64,000 bases of DNA from Euonymus europaeus (GCA_963580455.1 OY756967.1:8020501-8084500), one strand, 5' to 3'; shown: positions 10,002 to 23,930, numbered from the stretch's first letter. Notes: generated by a model from the letters alone, not told the origin. Translations and numbers: made by a program.

Positions 10002-12330
10002 TGTAACGCCCCAAACCGGAAGCGCTACCGATGACGTCACTAGTCTCCTAAAGACTTCCTCTCACGTCAACCTAACACGGATTCTACCGAAAATCCGGCA
10101 GCATCTCCCCGTAAATCGGAGAATGCCAACCTGAGCAACAATCAACACCAATATATATAATATCATAAATAAATCTCAATCCGCAACCTAGCAGGGCCTC
10201 AGGCCAGCTAACCACATTCACACTCTAGGCAGGGCCTCAGGCCACCTATTCACATGCAAGATACGTAAAGAAGTCATTCATCACATAAACAGTATACAGT
10301 TCAACATCCGGAACATAGTTCCATAATCCCGGTACGAGAGTCCCGGTTTAACGGCGCAGCTCTCGACCGTCCATCATCCTCCTCATAAGGTAATTGAAAG
10401 ATAGATACTTGATCCTTTAAACCAATCTAAGTACTAAATGTACTAGATAAACAAAAGTGTTCACATTATCAAGAACCTAAGCTCCAAGGTGGCGTTCCCA
10501 TGTCACGTCTCCACCTACTGATCCGTCGGCTGGACATTCGTACCAGACTCACCTGAAGATCATAAAAGAGAAGCAGGGTGAGCAGAAGGCTCAGTAGGGA
10601 AATAAAGATTTAACGAGATAATCCGGCTGAATTGGAAAACATGGCATAATGCAGCAACATGACATCTATAATGAGCACATTAATAATAAACAACTTCATC
10701 ACCATATGGTCTCTCTTGGCATTTTTCAACGGATGTCCGGTATATCATCGGAAACCTTGACACTGCCCCCAGACCACATAGGTGTCACCTTATGAGACAT
10801 CCGACACGGTTATATGACCAAACTCTTAATTAGCTCTCCAGCCCTAAGATGTTGGTCTCGTCCCGCCCTCGGATTCCCACATCCACACGTAACTCTTATA
10901 GGAACTACGAGCCCGTGCCCGTAGCTCCTAATGCATCTAATGAGCATGTCCAATATGTAAGAATAAACATATATATAAAAATCCTTTACACATACGTAAC
11001 TACGTGATGCATGTTTGAGGATAAATTATGCTTGATAGATGATCAAACATGTAATCGGTTATGCAATAAATTCAATAATAATATTCATGGCTCGTTCTTC
11101 CTAGGAAGCAATCTAGGCAAGAACTCAAATCAAAGACCAATGAAGGATTACCAACCGCTCTTTAGAATGAAGAGAGAAATCTCTAAGGAATGATTTAAAA
11201 GGGTAAGAATCCCTACCTCGTTATCCAAGCAACAATAGAGAATGTTATTACCAATTTCCGATTTAGAATTCCGACTTTCCCAAACCTAATAAAGAAGCAA
11301 AGTCGAACCCCATATAATGTCAAAACATAACCAACCTCATATATATATATATGAAATAAATTCAATAAACATTGAAATCGAACATTTCTCTTAACTAGAC
11401 CATTTTAGCCTAAAATGTGCAATCGCACTCCTTTATACCTACCCATTCCAAATTAACAACTTCAAGTCTCCTAATATATATAATTAAACTCCCATATGAA
11501 ATTTCAAGTTCAAATTCTTACCCGAACCCCGTAAACCCCAAATTTCCCTCTTAGGGTTACACTAGAACCTTATCGATTCCTTCACGGAATCGTCTCAAAA
11601 TTTGAGGGTAGGTTACCCACTTTTAAGTTACCAACATATCCAAAATTTAGCCTAAAATTCCAATCCAATCAACGGGATCGAAGCAATTCGTCTTTTAGGC
11701 ACCCATTTTCCAAATATGCATGAAATCCCTTCAACTTCCATTTTTAACCCAAAAATTTACTCTACTTCACACTCCTATCACATTTCTAGTCTGAATGACA
11801 CAAAATATATAACAAAAACATGGAAAATTCGAAATCAAGGCTTACCTCCTTCAAGGCAAAACAATCTCCAAAGCTTTTATTCTCCACATGCACTCCAAAC
11901 AATCTCCAAAATCTTTCTCCCTCACCTCTCCCTTTCTCCTTCTCCCAGCTTTTTCTTTCTCTATTTCTTCATCTCTCTCTCGGCAGATTGCCTTGCTTTT
12001 TCAAAGAATACAAATGTTGCTGCACGGGTTTCGTGCAGCAACTAACCCTTTTTTTATTTTTTTTTCATTTTTTTTTCTTCTTTTTGTTCAATTAAAGCTC
12101 CACTTCGGTGGAGTCAAATACTCCACCGAAGTGGACCATTTATATTATATTATATATATATAATTTTTAGTTTTATTTAATTTTATTTAACTAATGATCA
12201 ACTAAGGACTAATCCTTAGTTAGATTAACTTCATTCTTGGTATTTTTTTCAAACTCGAATTCATAATTTAATCTTCAATTTATTATTATTATTGTTATTA
12301 TTTTCGATATTTTTGGGTCGGGGTATTACA
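10002..12330 (-). repeat. Tekay LTR2 (shared by units 1 and 2)
   Basis: 2,329 bp, serving as 5' LTR of unit 1 and 3' LTR of unit 2. By eye it is identical to LTR3. The hairpins of LTR1 recur here with an offset of about 7,395. Confidence 0.95.
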
Positions 12331-12365
12331 TTCCTTCCCCCTTAAAGAAATTTCGTCCCCGAAAT

Positions 12366-13700
12366 TTAGATATACGTACTTGTATTCTCGAATAAATTCG
12401 GGTACTTCTCCCGCATCTTTGACTCTAACTCCCATGTCGCTTCCTCAGCTCCATGATACATCCACATAACTTTTACTAGTGGAATCACACTTGACCTTGT
12501 GATTTTATCCTGTCGGTCCATAATCCTCACCGGTTGAAGCGTATAGCTCCCATCCTCTTCTACTTCCAAGGTGGTCCAATCCAACACATGCGATGGATCC
12601 AGTTCATATTTTCTAAGCATTGATACATGAAAAACATTGTGAACCTTTGCTAGTTTCGGTGGAAGTGCCAAACGATATGCCACTGGTCCCACCATCTCCA
12701 GAATTTCGAATGGTCCCACGAACCTTGGTGCCAACTTCCCTTGCTTGCTGTACCTTTGTATTCCCCGTCTCGGACTTACTTTCAAGAATACCTTATCTCC
12801 CACAGCGAACTCCAAAGGTCTCCTTCTCCGATCAGCATAGGACTTCTGTCGGCTTTGGGCGGTGATTAATCGCTTTCTGATCCCATCTATCCGCTCTCTC
12901 GCTTCCTTGACCATATCTGGTCCCGATACTACCTTCTCACCTATCTCCGCCCAACACAAGGGTGACCTACAAGGCCTCCCGTAGAGTGCCTCAAATGGTG
13001 CCATCTCAATGCTACTCTGGAAGGAGTTGTTGTAGACAAACTCCGCCAGATGTAAATACTGCTCCCAATTTCCCCCAAAATCCATCACGCAAGATCGGAG
13101 CATATCCTCCAGGATTTGGATTGTCCTCTCACTCTGCCCGTCACTCTGTGGATGATATGCTGTAGAGAAATCTAGTTGTGTTCCCAACGCCTCTTGTAAA
13201 CTACTCCAGAATCTACCCGTGAATCGTGGATCCCGGTCTGACACAATAGATAATGGGACTCCGTGGAGTCTCACAATTTCCCTCACATACAATGCACTCA
13301 AAGTCTCAAGAGAATCTGTCTTGTTCATCGGCAGAAAATGCGCTGATTTTGTCAATCTATCAACAATCACCCAGACTGTATCATGACGCCTTGTTGTCAT
13401 CGGCAATCCTGTCACAAAGTCCATGGTAATCATTTCCCATTTCCATTGTGCCACCGGTAGTGGTTGTAGTAACCCCGCCGGCCTCTGATGTTCCGCCTTC
13501 ACTTGTTGACAAGTTAGGCATCTTGCCACATATTTAGCCACATCGGCTTTCATGCCTTTCCACCAAAAATTCCTCTTTAGATCTTGATACATTTTCTTTC
13601 CTCCCGGATGCATAGCAAACTGAGAGTGATGAGCCTCCTTCAAAATCTCCTGTTGGAGCCCTTCATCATTGGGAACCACTAGCCTCCCTGTGAATCTCAC
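12366..13700 (-). CDS. Integrase with chromodomain, Tekay unit 2
   Basis: The translated product is identical to that of unit 1 over all 444 residues, including Asp94, Asp155, Glu191, the HHCC residues and the chromodomain. The non-coding frames are also the same, so identity holds at DNA level. That implies the copy arose by very recent duplication and not by independent transposition. Confidence 0.9.
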   Translation of the reverse strand: MRFTGRLVVPNDEGLQQEILKEAHHSQFAMHPGGKKMYQDLKRNFWWKGMKADVAKYVARCLTCQQVKAEHQRPAGLLQPLPVAQWKWEMITMDFVTGLPMTTRRHDTVWVIVDRLTKSAHFLPMNKTDSLETLSALYVREIVRLHGVPLSIVSDRDPRFTGRFWSSLQEALGTQLDFSTAYHPQSDGQSERTIQILEDMLRSCVMDFGGNWEQYLHLAEFVYNNSFQSSIEMAPFEALYGRPCRSPLCWAEIGEKVVSGPDMVKEARERIDGIRKRLITAQSRQKSYADRRRRPLEFAVGDKVFLKVSPRRGIQRYSKQGKLAPRFVGPFEILEMVGPVAYRLALPPKLAKVHNVFHVSMLRKYELDPSHVLDWTTLEVEEDGSYTLQPVRIMDRQDKITRSSVIPLVKVMWMYHGAEEATWELESKMREKYPNLFENTSTYI

Positions 13701-14920
13701 ACCACCATCATTTCCTCGGACCCAACCAGAACTTTCTTCAAAAGCATCAGTGTTGGATCACCATTCTGTGCATCCATGACCTTCTGTACCATTGCCGACC
13801 TCGAAGTCAGGCAACTTAAATACATTTGCTCATCACCCCGTAGCTCCAATCCGAACTGATTGATCGTTTCCACAATCCCCCATTCATGCATGAATAGACT
13901 CGCAATCCTTTGTTTCCTGCTTAACGCATCCGCGACCACATTTGCTTTACCAGGGTGGTATTGCAAACTAAAGTCAAAATCCTCCAAGTACTCCATCCAC
14001 CGCCTTTGCCGTAAATTCAACTCCTTTTGGGTGAATAGATACTTGAGGCTCTTATGGTCCGAGAAAACTTCAAACCGTTCACCATAGAGATAGTACCTCC
14101 ATTGCTTTAGAGCGAACACCACAGCTGCTAATTCCAGATCGTGCACTGGGTAGTTCCTCTCGTGTGTCTTTAGCAACCTTGAGCCATATTCAATTACTCT
14201 GTCCCGCTGCATTAACACACAACCCAAGCCTACTCCAGATGCATCGCAATACACCTGGTAGCCTACATTTCTTTCCGGAACCACTAGCACTGGAGGTGTT
14301 GTCAACCTCTTTTTCAATTCTTCGAACGCAACCTCACACTCATCTGTCCATACATAAGGTGTACCTTTCTTGGTAAGTTGTGTCATGGGTGCAGCTACTC
14401 GCGAAAAGTTCTGGATGAACCTTCGATAGTAACCCGCCAAACCCAAGAAACTTCGAATTTCCGTCACATTTTTAGGTCTTGCCCAATTCAGGACTGATTC
14501 AATCTTGGAATAATCCACCGCAATCCCTTCTTGTGTGATCACATGACCAAGGAATTTCACCTCCGTGGCCCAGAATTCACACTTGCTCAGCTTTGCATAA
14601 AGCTGGTTTTCCCTCAACGTTTGCAAGACTAGTCTTAGATGTTCTTCATGCTCCTTTACTGTGGGAGAGTAAATCAAAATGTCGTCGATGAAGACCACTA
14701 CAAATCTATCCAAAAACGGATGGAGGACCCGTTGCATCAAGTCCATGAATACCGCAGGAGCATTCGTTAACCCAAACGGCATCACGAGGAACTCGTAATG
14801 CCCGTATCGAGTTCTGAAAGCTGTTTTCTGAATATCCTCCTCCTTTATTCTTAATTGATGGTACCCTGATCGGAGATCGATCTTCGAAAAATGCCTCGCA
14901 CCCCTTAGTTGATCAAACAA
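13697..14920 (-). CDS. Reverse transcriptase-RNase H, Tekay unit 2
   Basis: Same 407 codons as unit 1, with the same opening after a frame break near 14,945-14,955 and the same terminating TGA that overlaps the integrase frame. RT catalytic Asp15, Asp79 and Asp80 are kept. Confidence 0.9.
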   Translation of the reverse strand: MFDQLRGARHFSKIDLRSGYHQLRIKEEDIQKTAFRTRYGHYEFLVMPFGLTNAPAVFMDLMQRVLHPFLDRFVVVFIDDILIYSPTVKEHEEHLRLVLQTLRENQLYAKLSKCEFWATEVKFLGHVITQEGIAVDYSKIESVLNWARPKNVTEIRSFLGLAGYYRRFIQNFSRVAAPMTQLTKKGTPYVWTDECEVAFEELKKRLTTPPVLVVPERNVGYQVYCDASGVGLGCVLMQRDRVIEYGSRLLKTHERNYPVHDLELAAVVFALKQWRYYLYGERFEVFSDHKSLKYLFTQKELNLRQRRWMEYLEDFDFSLQYHPGKANVVADALSRKQRIASLFMHEWGIVETINQFGLELRGDEQMYLSCLTSRSAMVQKVMDAQNGDPTLMLLKKVLVGSEEMMVV

Positions 14921-14921
14921 A

Positions 14922-17228
14922 TCATTTATCCGAGGTAATGGATACTTGCTTCTTTACCGTAGCTTTGTTCAGCTGCCGGTAGTCGATGCACATTCTCAAT
15001 GTGCCATCCTTCTTCTTAACAAACAATACCGGTGCTCCCCACGGGGACACACTCGGTCGAATGAACCCCAAATCCTGCAGTTCCTCTAACTGTCCCCTCA
15101 ATTCCTCTAACTCTGCTGGAGCCATCCGGTATGGTGGAATCGAAATCGGCTTTACATATGGATGTAACTCTATGGAAAAGTCTATTTCCCTCTTCGGAGG
15201 TAAACCGGGTAATTCCTCTGGAAACACATCCATAAATTCCTTCACCACAGGAATTGGTTTAACCACCTCGTCGTTAGGGGCCGAAGTTGTCAAACTCGCC
15301 ACGCAACACTCTTGGTGCGCCGTGTTATTCAAGAAATGAGGACACGGAACTCCTTTTGATCCGTGCAATTGGATCACTCCACCATCGGGTATCCTGAGGG
15401 TGACCCTTCTCTCCCAAAAATCTATCAAACCATTGTGTGCAGTCAACCAATCCACCCCGAGGATTACATCAAAGTCCTTAAAGTCTAGGACGTAAAGATC
15501 GGCTTTTAACATCACATCCCCAAATCGACACTCACAACCAAAAGCTATCCCCTCCAACGGAGTAAAATGCCCAAATGGTGTGTCTACGGTAAACATTCTC
15601 CTTATTGGTGAAACCTCTAAATTTAGTGTTCGTGCAAACGTGCTAGAAATAAACGAAGCAGTAGCACCCGAATCAAATAAAACCTTCGCCCAACAATTAG
15701 ATATAAGAAAGGTACCTCCAATGAAATTGGGATGTTCAGGAGCCTCTTGATGTCCCAAGGCAAAAGCGCGTCCATGCGTCAAGGCCTGCTGCTGCTGTCT
15801 AGCTCCACCCCTTCCCCTCCCTCCAGATGGAGTTGTGGAAGGAAGAGCTGGGGGCGGTATACCCGGGATCTGCATCTGCTCTGAAACTCTGCCACCCTGA
15901 GGACACTCACTCTTCCTGTGTCCAGCTACACCACATCCGTAGCATATAATCTCTCTAGATCTGCACTGATCCTTCATATGGCCCTCCTTTCCGCACTTGT
16001 AACACACTACCTTGCCACTCCTAAACCTCTGTCCCTGATCTCTTCCACCTCTGTGGTCCTTCTGTGTCTGAGACTCAGTCTTCTGCCTCTTCTGGCCACT
16101 GCCACCTTCACCCCCTGAATTTGGAGCTTTACGGACCTTATGTATACCCCAGTACTTACGGGAGTTACGTTCTCCCAGCTCTAATTGGAGAGCCATATCC
16201 ACAGCCGCATCATAAGAAATTTTCCCCGAAGGAATCATCAACTTCCCAATACCTGGAATCAACCCGTTCCGGTACCTCTCTGTCTTGCTCCACTCATCCG
16301 GAGCATTTTTCTTTCCGTACTTATAAAGTTCCTCATATTGTTTCGTGTATTGTGTCACTGTCATCTCAGGAGTCTGCACCAGCTCCAAGTACTGCTTAGC
16401 TTTGTCAGACTGGAGACTCTCAGGCACAAACCGCTGCATGAAAATTAGTTCAAATGACGCCCAAGTCAAGTCGTGCTTCCTCTGATCCAAGGAATCCCAC
16501 CAGTCAGATGCTGGTCCCGTAAGGTAGTAGAAAATCAGCTTTATTCTTCGCTCATCAGGTAGAGCCAGCGATTCAAATCGTTTGCTCATCTGTCGTATCC
16601 AATCTCCTGCATCACACCCATTTCCGTCTCCAGAAAACTGTGGGGGATTGGTCCGGCGAAGTTGATCCACCTCATACATCTCCTGTCCCGGCCTAAACAG
16701 TGCTCCGCCACTAGTGTTAACTCCAAAGGTCTGTCCCTCTACCCGCACCTCAGGAGCTATAACTGTCTGAGCTTGAGTCTGTGTCTGACCTTGTGTCGGA
16801 GCCTGAGCCTGGGCTTGAGCCTGGGCCTGAACTTGAGCCTGAATCTGGGCTAAGGCTTGAGCTTGTGTCTGCGCCCGCGCTTGCACTACCTGAGCTAAAT
16901 TTGTCACAATTCCAGCCAAAACCTCCAATGTCATAGGTTGCCTGGTAGTAGCGCTGGGAGTAACTTGTACGGTTGGTAGTACTTGTTCTGAGATCCTCTC
17001 CTGACCCTCATCAGTATATAATCCCTCATGGACTCTCTCCCCAACTCTGTCACTAGTGCCCATCTCCGGCAGTGACCCCTGTGTGCTAGGAGTGCGCCTG
17101 GTAACGCGCGCCACTCCCTCAACCCGGCCCCTACCACGGCCCCTCGGTCTCCCTCGTCGGCCCCTACCATCTGGGGTCGCCACAGTACGAGAGGAACGTG
17201 TCTCTCTACGAGTATCCATCTGTGCCAC
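14922..17228 (-). CDS. Gag-protease plus RT N-terminus, Tekay unit 2
   Basis: 768 codons, identical to unit 1 in protein sequence: ATG at 17,228, Gln/Ala repeat, Gag core, two zinc knuckles, protease DSGA site, and the same premature end at 14,922. The upstream leader (to 17,396) and PBS at 17,382-17,393 are complete, so this unit has everything unit 1 has. Confidence 0.9.
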   Translation of the reverse strand: MAQMDTRRETRSSRTVATPDGRGRRGRPRGRGRGRVEGVARVTRRTPSTQGSLPEMGTSDRVGERVHEGLYTDEGQERISEQVLPTVQVTPSATTRQPMTLEVLAGIVTNLAQVVQARAQTQAQALAQIQAQVQAQAQAQAQAPTQGQTQTQAQTVIAPEVRVEGQTFGVNTSGGALFRPGQEMYEVDQLRRTNPPQFSGDGNGCDAGDWIRQMSKRFESLALPDERRIKLIFYYLTGPASDWWDSLDQRKHDLTWASFELIFMQRFVPESLQSDKAKQYLELVQTPEMTVTQYTKQYEELYKYGKKNAPDEWSKTERYRNGLIPGIGKLMIPSGKISYDAAVDMALQLELGERNSRKYWGIHKVRKAPNSGGEGGSGQKRQKTESQTQKDHRGGRDQGQRFRSGKVVCYKCGKEGHMKDQCRSREIICYGCGVAGHRKSECPQGGRVSEQMQIPGIPPPALPSTTPSGGRGRGGARQQQQALTHGRAFALGHQEAPEHPNFIGGTFLISNCWAKVLFDSGATASFISSTFARTLNLEVSPIRRMFTVDTPFGHFTPLEGIAFGCECRFGDVMLKADLYVLDFKDFDVILGVDWLTAHNGLIDFWERRVTLRIPDGGVIQLHGSKGVPCPHFLNNTAHQECCVASLTTSAPNDEVVKPIPVVKEFMDVFPEELPGLPPKREIDFSIELHPYVKPISIPPYRMAPAELEELRGQLEELQDLGFIRPSVSPWGAPVLFVKKKDGTLRMCIDYRQLNKATVKKQVSITSDK

Positions 17229-17381
17229 AACAGATTTAAATACTCAGTACTAAACAAAGAACGAGGATTTAAGGGAAAGAATACGTACCGGATCAGCAGA
17301 GGGCGTGACATGGCTTGGAGACTTACTAACACACAACTAGGACCCAGCCCCAGATCCTACGTAAATCCGTAATCTAACCTC

Positions 17382-17393
17382 GCTCCGATACCA
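17382..17393 (-). other. Primer-binding site, unit 2 (initiator tRNA-Met)
   Basis: Same TGGTATCGGAGC in element orientation, placed three bases from LTR3. Confidence 0.9.
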
Positions 17394-17396
17394 AAC

Positions 17397-19725
17397 TGTA
17401 ACGCCCCAAACCGGAAGCGCTACCGATGACGTCACTAGTCTCCTAAAGACTTCCTCTCACGTCAACCTAACACGGATTCTACCGAAAATCCGGCAGCATC
17501 TCCCCGTAAATCGGAGAATGCCAACCTGAGCAACAATCAACACCAATATATATAATATCATAAATAAATCTCAATCCGCAACCTAGCAGGGCCTCAGGCC
17601 AGCTAACCACATTCACACTCTAGGCAGGGCCTCAGGCCACCTATTCACATGCAAGATACGTAAAGAAGTCATTCATCACATAAACAGTATACAGTTCAAC
17701 ATCCGGAACATAGTTCCATAATCCCGGTACGAGAGTCCCGGTTTAACGGCGCAGCTCTCGACCGTCCATCATCCTCCTCATAAGGTAATTGAAAGATAGA
17801 TACTTGATCCTTTAAACCAATCTAAGTACTAAATGTACTAGATAAACAAAAGTGTTCACATTATCAAGAACCTAAGCTCCAAGGTGGCGTTCCCATGTCA
17901 CGTCTCCACCTACTGATCCGTCGGCTGGACATTCGTACCAGACTCACCTGAAGATCATAAAAGAGAAGCAGGGTGAGCAGAAGGCTCAGTAGGGAAATAA
18001 AGATTTAACGAGATAATCCGGCTGAATTGGAAAACATGGCATAATGCAGCAACATGACATCTATAATGAGCACATTAATAATAAACAACTTCATCACCAT
18101 ATGGTCTCTCTTGGCATTTTTCAACGGATGTCCGGTATATCATCGGAAACCTTGACACTGCCCCCAGACCACATAGGTGTCACCTTATGAGACATCCGAC
18201 ACGGTTATATGACCAAACTCTTAATTAGCTCTCCAGCCCTAAGATGTTGGTCTCGTCCCGCCCTCGGATTCCCACATCCACACGTAACTCTTATAGGAAC
18301 TACGAGCCCGTGCCCGTAGCTCCTAATGCATCTAATGAGCATGTCCAATATGTAAGAATAAACATATATATAAAAATCCTTTACACATACGTAACTACGT
18401 GATGCATGTTTGAGGATAAATTATGCTTGATAGATGATCAAACATGTAATCGGTTATGCAATAAATTCAATAATAATATTCATGGCTCGTTCTTCCTAGG
18501 AAGCAATCTAGGCAAGAACTCAAATCAAAGACCAATGAAGGATTACCAACCGCTCTTTAGAATGAAGAGAGAAATCTCTAAGGAATGATTTAAAAGGGTA
18601 AGAATCCCTACCTCGTTATCCAAGCAACAATAGAGAATGTTATTACCAATTTCCGATTTAGAATTCCGACTTTCCCAAACCTAATAAAGAAGCAAAGTCG
18701 AACCCCATATAATGTCAAAACATAACCAACCTCATATATATATATATGAAATAAATTCAATAAACATTGAAATCGAACATTTCTCTTAACTAGACCATTT
18801 TAGCCTAAAATGTGCAATCGCACTCCTTTATACCTACCCATTCCAAATTAACAACTTCAAGTCTCCTAATATATATAATTAAACTCCCATATGAAATTTC
18901 AAGTTCAAATTCTTACCCGAACCCCGTAAACCCCAAATTTCCCTCTTAGGGTTACACTAGAACCTTATCGATTCCTTCACGGAATCGTCTCAAAATTTGA
19001 GGGTAGGTTACCCACTTTTAAGTTACCAACATATCCAAAATTTAGCCTAAAATTCCAATCCAATCAACGGGATCGAAGCAATTCGTCTTTTAGGCACCCA
19101 TTTTCCAAATATGCATGAAATCCCTTCAACTTCCATTTTTAACCCAAAAATTTACTCTACTTCACACTCCTATCACATTTCTAGTCTGAATGACACAAAA
19201 TATATAACAAAAACATGGAAAATTCGAAATCAAGGCTTACCTCCTTCAAGGCAAAACAATCTCCAAAGCTTTTATTCTCCACATGCACTCCAAACAATCT
19301 CCAAAATCTTTCTCCCTCACCTCTCCCTTTCTCCTTCTCCCAGCTTTTTCTTTCTCTATTTCTTCATCTCTCTCTCGGCAGATTGCCTTGCTTTTTCAAA
19401 GAATACAAATGTTGCTGCACGGGTTTCGTGCAGCAACTAACCCTTTTTTTATTTTTTTTTCATTTTTTTTTCTTCTTTTTGTTCAATTAAAGCTCCACTT
19501 CGGTGGAGTCAAATACTCCACCGAAGTGGACCATTTATATTATATTATATATATATAATTTTTAGTTTTATTTAATTTTATTTAACTAATGATCAACTAA
19601 GGACTAATCCTTAGTTAGATTAACTTCATTCTTGGTATTTTTTTCAAACTCGAATTCATAATTTAATCTTCAATTTATTATTATTATTGTTATTATTTTC
19701 GATATTTTTGGGTCGGGGTATTACA
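17397..19725 (-). repeat. Tekay LTR3 (shared by units 2 and 3)
   Basis: 2,329 bp, the same length and apparently the same sequence as LTR2. It carries none of the LTR1-specific bases that I checked. Confidence 0.95.
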
Positions 19726-19760
19726 TTCCTTCCCCCTTAAAGAAATTTCGTCCCCGAAAT

Positions 19761-21095
19761 TTAGATATACGTACTTGTATTCTCGAATAAATTCGGGTAC
19801 TTCTCCCGCATCTTTGACTCTAACTCCCATGTCGCTTCCTCAGCTCCATGATACATCCACATAACTTTTACTAGTGGAATCACACTTGACCTTGTGATTT
19901 TATCCTGTCGGTCCATAATCCTCACCGGTTGAAGCGTATAGCTCCCATCCTCTTCTACTTCCAAGGTGGTCCAATCCAACACATGCGATGGATCCAGTTC
20001 ATATTTTCTAAGCATTGATACATGAAAAACATTGTGAACCTTTGCTAGTTTCGGTGGAAGTGCCAAACGATATGCCACTGGTCCCACCATCTCCAGAATT
20101 TCGAATGGTCCCACGAACCTTGGTGCCAACTTCCCTTGCTTGCTGTACCTTTGTATTCCCCGTCTCGGACTTACTTTCAAGAATACCTTATCTCCCACAG
20201 CGAACTCCAAAGGTCTCCTTCTCCGATCAGCATAGGACTTCTGTCGGCTTTGGGCGGTGATTAATCGCTTTCTGATCCCATCTATCCGCTCTCTCGCTTC
20301 CTTGACCATATCTGGTCCCGATACTACCTTCTCACCTATCTCCGCCCAACACAAGGGTGACCTACAAGGCCTCCCGTAGAGTGCCTCAAATGGTGCCATC
20401 TCAATGCTACTCTGGAAGGAGTTGTTGTAGACAAACTCCGCCAGATGTAAATACTGCTCCCAATTTCCCCCAAAATCCATCACGCAAGATCGGAGCATAT
20501 CCTCCAGGATTTGGATTGTCCTCTCACTCTGCCCGTCACTCTGTGGATGATATGCTGTAGAGAAATCTAGTTGTGTTCCCAACGCCTCTTGTAAACTACT
20601 CCAGAATCTACCCGTGAATCGTGGATCCCGGTCTGACACAATAGATAATGGGACTCCGTGGAGTCTCACAATTTCCCTCACATACAATGCACTCAAAGTC
20701 TCAAGAGAATCTGTCTTGTTCATCGGCAGAAAATGCGCTGATTTTGTCAATCTATCAACAATCACCCAGACTGTATCATGACGCCTTGTTGTCATCGGCA
20801 ATCCTGTCACAAAGTCCATGGTAATCATTTCCCATTTCCATTGTGCCACCGGTAGTGGTTGTAGTAACCCCGCCGGCCTCTGATGTTCCGCCTTCACTTG
20901 TTGACAAGTTAGGCATCTTGCCACATATTTAGCCACATCGGCTTTCATGCCTTTCCACCAAAAATTCCTCTTTAGATCTTGATACATTTTCTTTCCTCCC
21001 GGATGCATAGCAAACTGAGAGTGATGAGCCTCCTTCAAAATCTCCTGTTGGAGCCCTTCATCATTGGGAACCACTAGCCTCCCTGTGAATCTCAC
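19761..21095 (-). CDS. Integrase with chromodomain, Tekay unit 3
   Basis: 444 codons, identical in translation to units 1 and 2. It is intact although the element is missing its 5' end. Confidence 0.9.
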   Translation of the reverse strand: MRFTGRLVVPNDEGLQQEILKEAHHSQFAMHPGGKKMYQDLKRNFWWKGMKADVAKYVARCLTCQQVKAEHQRPAGLLQPLPVAQWKWEMITMDFVTGLPMTTRRHDTVWVIVDRLTKSAHFLPMNKTDSLETLSALYVREIVRLHGVPLSIVSDRDPRFTGRFWSSLQEALGTQLDFSTAYHPQSDGQSERTIQILEDMLRSCVMDFGGNWEQYLHLAEFVYNNSFQSSIEMAPFEALYGRPCRSPLCWAEIGEKVVSGPDMVKEARERIDGIRKRLITAQSRQKSYADRRRRPLEFAVGDKVFLKVSPRRGIQRYSKQGKLAPRFVGPFEILEMVGPVAYRLALPPKLAKVHNVFHVSMLRKYELDPSHVLDWTTLEVEEDGSYTLQPVRIMDRQDKITRSSVIPLVKVMWMYHGAEEATWELESKMREKYPNLFENTSTYI

Positions 21096-22315
21096 ACCAC
21101 CATCATTTCCTCGGACCCAACCAGAACTTTCTTCAAAAGCATCAGTGTTGGATCACCATTCTGTGCATCCATGACCTTCTGTACCATTGCCGACCTCGAA
21201 GTCAGGCAACTTAAATACATTTGCTCATCACCCCGTAGCTCCAATCCGAACTGATTGATCGTTTCCACAATCCCCCATTCATGCATGAATAGACTCGCAA
21301 TCCTTTGTTTCCTGCTTAACGCATCCGCGACCACATTTGCTTTACCAGGGTGGTATTGCAAACTAAAGTCAAAATCCTCCAAGTACTCCATCCACCGCCT
21401 TTGCCGTAAATTCAACTCCTTTTGGGTGAATAGATACTTGAGGCTCTTATGGTCCGAGAAAACTTCAAACCGTTCACCATAGAGATAGTACCTCCATTGC
21501 TTTAGAGCGAACACCACAGCTGCTAATTCCAGATCGTGCACTGGGTAGTTCCTCTCGTGTGTCTTTAGCAACCTTGAGCCATATTCAATTACTCTGTCCC
21601 GCTGCATTAACACACAACCCAAGCCTACTCCAGATGCATCGCAATACACCTGGTAGCCTACATTTCTTTCCGGAACCACTAGCACTGGAGGTGTTGTCAA
21701 CCTCTTTTTCAATTCTTCGAACGCAACCTCACACTCATCTGTCCATACATAAGGTGTACCTTTCTTGGTAAGTTGTGTCATGGGTGCAGCTACTCGCGAA
21801 AAGTTCTGGATGAACCTTCGATAGTAACCCGCCAAACCCAAGAAACTTCGAATTTCCGTCACATTTTTAGGTCTTGCCCAATTCAGGACTGATTCAATCT
21901 TGGAATAATCCACCGCAATCCCTTCTTGTGTGATCACATGACCAAGGAATTTCACCTCCGTGGCCCAGAATTCACACTTGCTCAGCTTTGCATAAAGCTG
22001 GTTTTCCCTCAACGTTTGCAAGACTAGTCTTAGATGTTCTTCATGCTCCTTTACTGTGGGAGAGTAAATCAAAATGTCGTCGATGAAGACCACTACAAAT
22101 CTATCCAAAAACGGATGGAGGACCCGTTGCATCAAGTCCATGAATACCGCAGGAGCATTCGTTAACCCAAACGGCATCACGAGGAACTCGTAATGCCCGT
22201 ATCGAGTTCTGAAAGCTGTTTTCTGAATATCCTCCTCCTTTATTCTTAATTGATGGTACCCTGATCGGAGATCGATCTTCGAAAAATGCCTCGCACCCCT
22301 TAGTTGATCAAACAA
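21092..22315 (-). CDS. Reverse transcriptase-RNase H, Tekay unit 3
   Basis: 407 codons, identical in translation to units 1 and 2, with the same frame breaks at both ends. Confidence 0.9.
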   Translation of the reverse strand: MFDQLRGARHFSKIDLRSGYHQLRIKEEDIQKTAFRTRYGHYEFLVMPFGLTNAPAVFMDLMQRVLHPFLDRFVVVFIDDILIYSPTVKEHEEHLRLVLQTLRENQLYAKLSKCEFWATEVKFLGHVITQEGIAVDYSKIESVLNWARPKNVTEIRSFLGLAGYYRRFIQNFSRVAAPMTQLTKKGTPYVWTDECEVAFEELKKRLTTPPVLVVPERNVGYQVYCDASGVGLGCVLMQRDRVIEYGSRLLKTHERNYPVHDLELAAVVFALKQWRYYLYGERFEVFSDHKSLKYLFTQKELNLRQRRWMEYLEDFDFSLQYHPGKANVVADALSRKQRIASLFMHEWGIVETINQFGLELRGDEQMYLSCLTSRSAMVQKVMDAQNGDPTLMLLKKVLVGSEEMMVV

Positions 22316-22316
22316 A

Positions 22317-23930
22317 TCATTTATCCGAGGTAATGGATACTTGCTTCTTTACCGTAGCTTTGTTCAGCTGCCGGTAGTCGATGCACATTCTCAATGTGCC
22401 ATCCTTCTTCTTAACAAACAATACCGGTGCTCCCCACGGGGACACACTCGGTCGAATGAACCCCAAATCCTGCAGTTCCTCTAACTGTCCCCTCAATTCC
22501 TCTAACTCTGCTGGAGCCATCCGGTATGGTGGAATCGAAATCGGCTTTACATATGGATGTAACTCTATGGAAAAGTCTATTTCCCTCTTCGGAGGTAAAC
22601 CGGGTAATTCCTCTGGAAACACATCCATAAATTCCTTCACCACAGGAATTGGTTTAACCACCTCGTCGTTAGGGGCCGAAGTTGTCAAACTCGCCACGCA
22701 ACACTCTTGGTGCGCCGTGTTATTCAAGAAATGAGGACACGGAACTCCTTTTGATCCGTGCAATTGGATCACTCCACCATCGGGTATCCTGAGGGTGACC
22801 CTTCTCTCCCAAAAATCTATCAAACCATTGTGTGCAGTCAACCAATCCACCCCGAGGATTACATCAAAGTCCTTAAAGTCTAGGACGTAAAGATCGGCTT
22901 TTAACATCACATCCCCAAATCGACACTCACAACCAAAAGCTATCCCCTCCAACGGAGTAAAATGCCCAAATGGTGTGTCTACGGTAAACATTCTCCTTAT
23001 TGGTGAAACCTCTAAATTTAGTGTTCGTGCAAACGTGCTAGAAATAAACGAAGCAGTAGCACCCGAATCAAATAAAACCTTCGCCCAACAATTAGATATA
23101 AGAAAGGTACCTCCAATGAAATTGGGATGTTCAGGAGCCTCTTGATGTCCCAAGGCAAAAGCGCGTCCATGCGTCAAGGCCTGCTGCTGCTGTCTAGCTC
23201 CACCCCTTCCCCTCCCTCCAGATGGAGTTGTGGAAGGAAGAGCTGGGGGCGGTATACCCGGGATCTGCATCTGCTCTGAAACTCTGCCACCCTGAGGACA
23301 CTCACTCTTCCTGTGTCCAGCTACACCACATCCGTAGCATATAATCTCTCTAGATCTGCACTGATCCTTCATATGGCCCTCCTTTCCGCACTTGTAACAC
23401 ACTACCTTGCCACTCCTAAACCTCTGTCCCTGATCTCTTCCACCTCTGTGGTCCTTCTGTGTCTGAGACTCAGTCTTCTGCCTCTTCTGGCCACTGCCAC
23501 CTTCACCCCCTGAATTTGGAGCTTTACGGACCTTATGTATACCCCAGTACTTACGGGAGTTACGTTCTCCCAGCTCTAATTGGAGAGCCATATCCACAGC
23601 CGCATCATAAGAAATTTTCCCCGAAGGAATCATCAACTTCCCAATACCTGGAATCAACCCGTTCCGGTACCTCTCTGTCTTGCTCCACTCATCCGGAGCA
23701 TTTTTCTTTCCGTACTTATAAAGTTCCTCATATTGTTTCGTGTATTGTGTCACTGTCATCTCAGGAGTCTGCACCAGCTCCAAGTACTGCTTAGCTTTGT
23801 CAGACTGGAGACTCTCAGGCACAAACCGCTGCATGAAAATTAGTTCAAATGACGCCCAAGTCAAGTCGTGCTTCCTCTGATCCAAGGAATCCCACCAGTC
23901 AGATGCTGGTCCCGTAAGGTAGTAGAAAAT
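22317..23930 (-). pseudogene. Gag-protease, Tekay unit 3, 5'-truncated
   Basis: Identity with units 1 and 2 runs up to 23,930 (equivalent to 9,140 in unit 1), then stops abruptly. What remains starts inside the Gag core (about the [10 protein letters not shown] segment) and keeps both zinc knuckles, protease and the RT N-terminus. The start codon, Arg-rich N-terminus, Gln/Ala repeat, leader, PBS and 5' LTR are gone. The longest ATG-initiated reading frame left begins at 23,885 (522 codons), but that Met is internal to the family protein. Confidence 0.9.

Larger units (their letters stand above)
2606..23930 (-). mobile_element. Tandem LTR-sharing array of a Tekay/Del-like Ty3 retrotransposon
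   Basis: The order in plus coordinates is LTR1 2,606-4,935, internal 1 4,936-10,001, LTR2 10,002-12,330, internal 2 12,331-17,396, LTR3 17,397-19,725, internal 3 19,726-23,930 (truncated). The coding direction is minus. LTRs run TG to CA and adjoin a PBS for initiator tRNA-Met and a purine-rich tract. The domain order is Gag, protease, RT, RNase H, integrase, chromodomain, which is that of the chromovirus Tekay/Del clade. Bases 2,601-2,605 (GCAAG) should be one target-site duplication; its partner cannot be found because the 5' end of the last unit is missing. Neighbouring internal units are joined by single LTRs, so this is not a set of independent insertions. Confidence 0.95.

Noticed and set aside
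2606..23930. Reading the three units as a CRISPR-like or satellite array
   Set aside because: Unit length, coding content and TG/CA LTR ends identify retrotransposon units.
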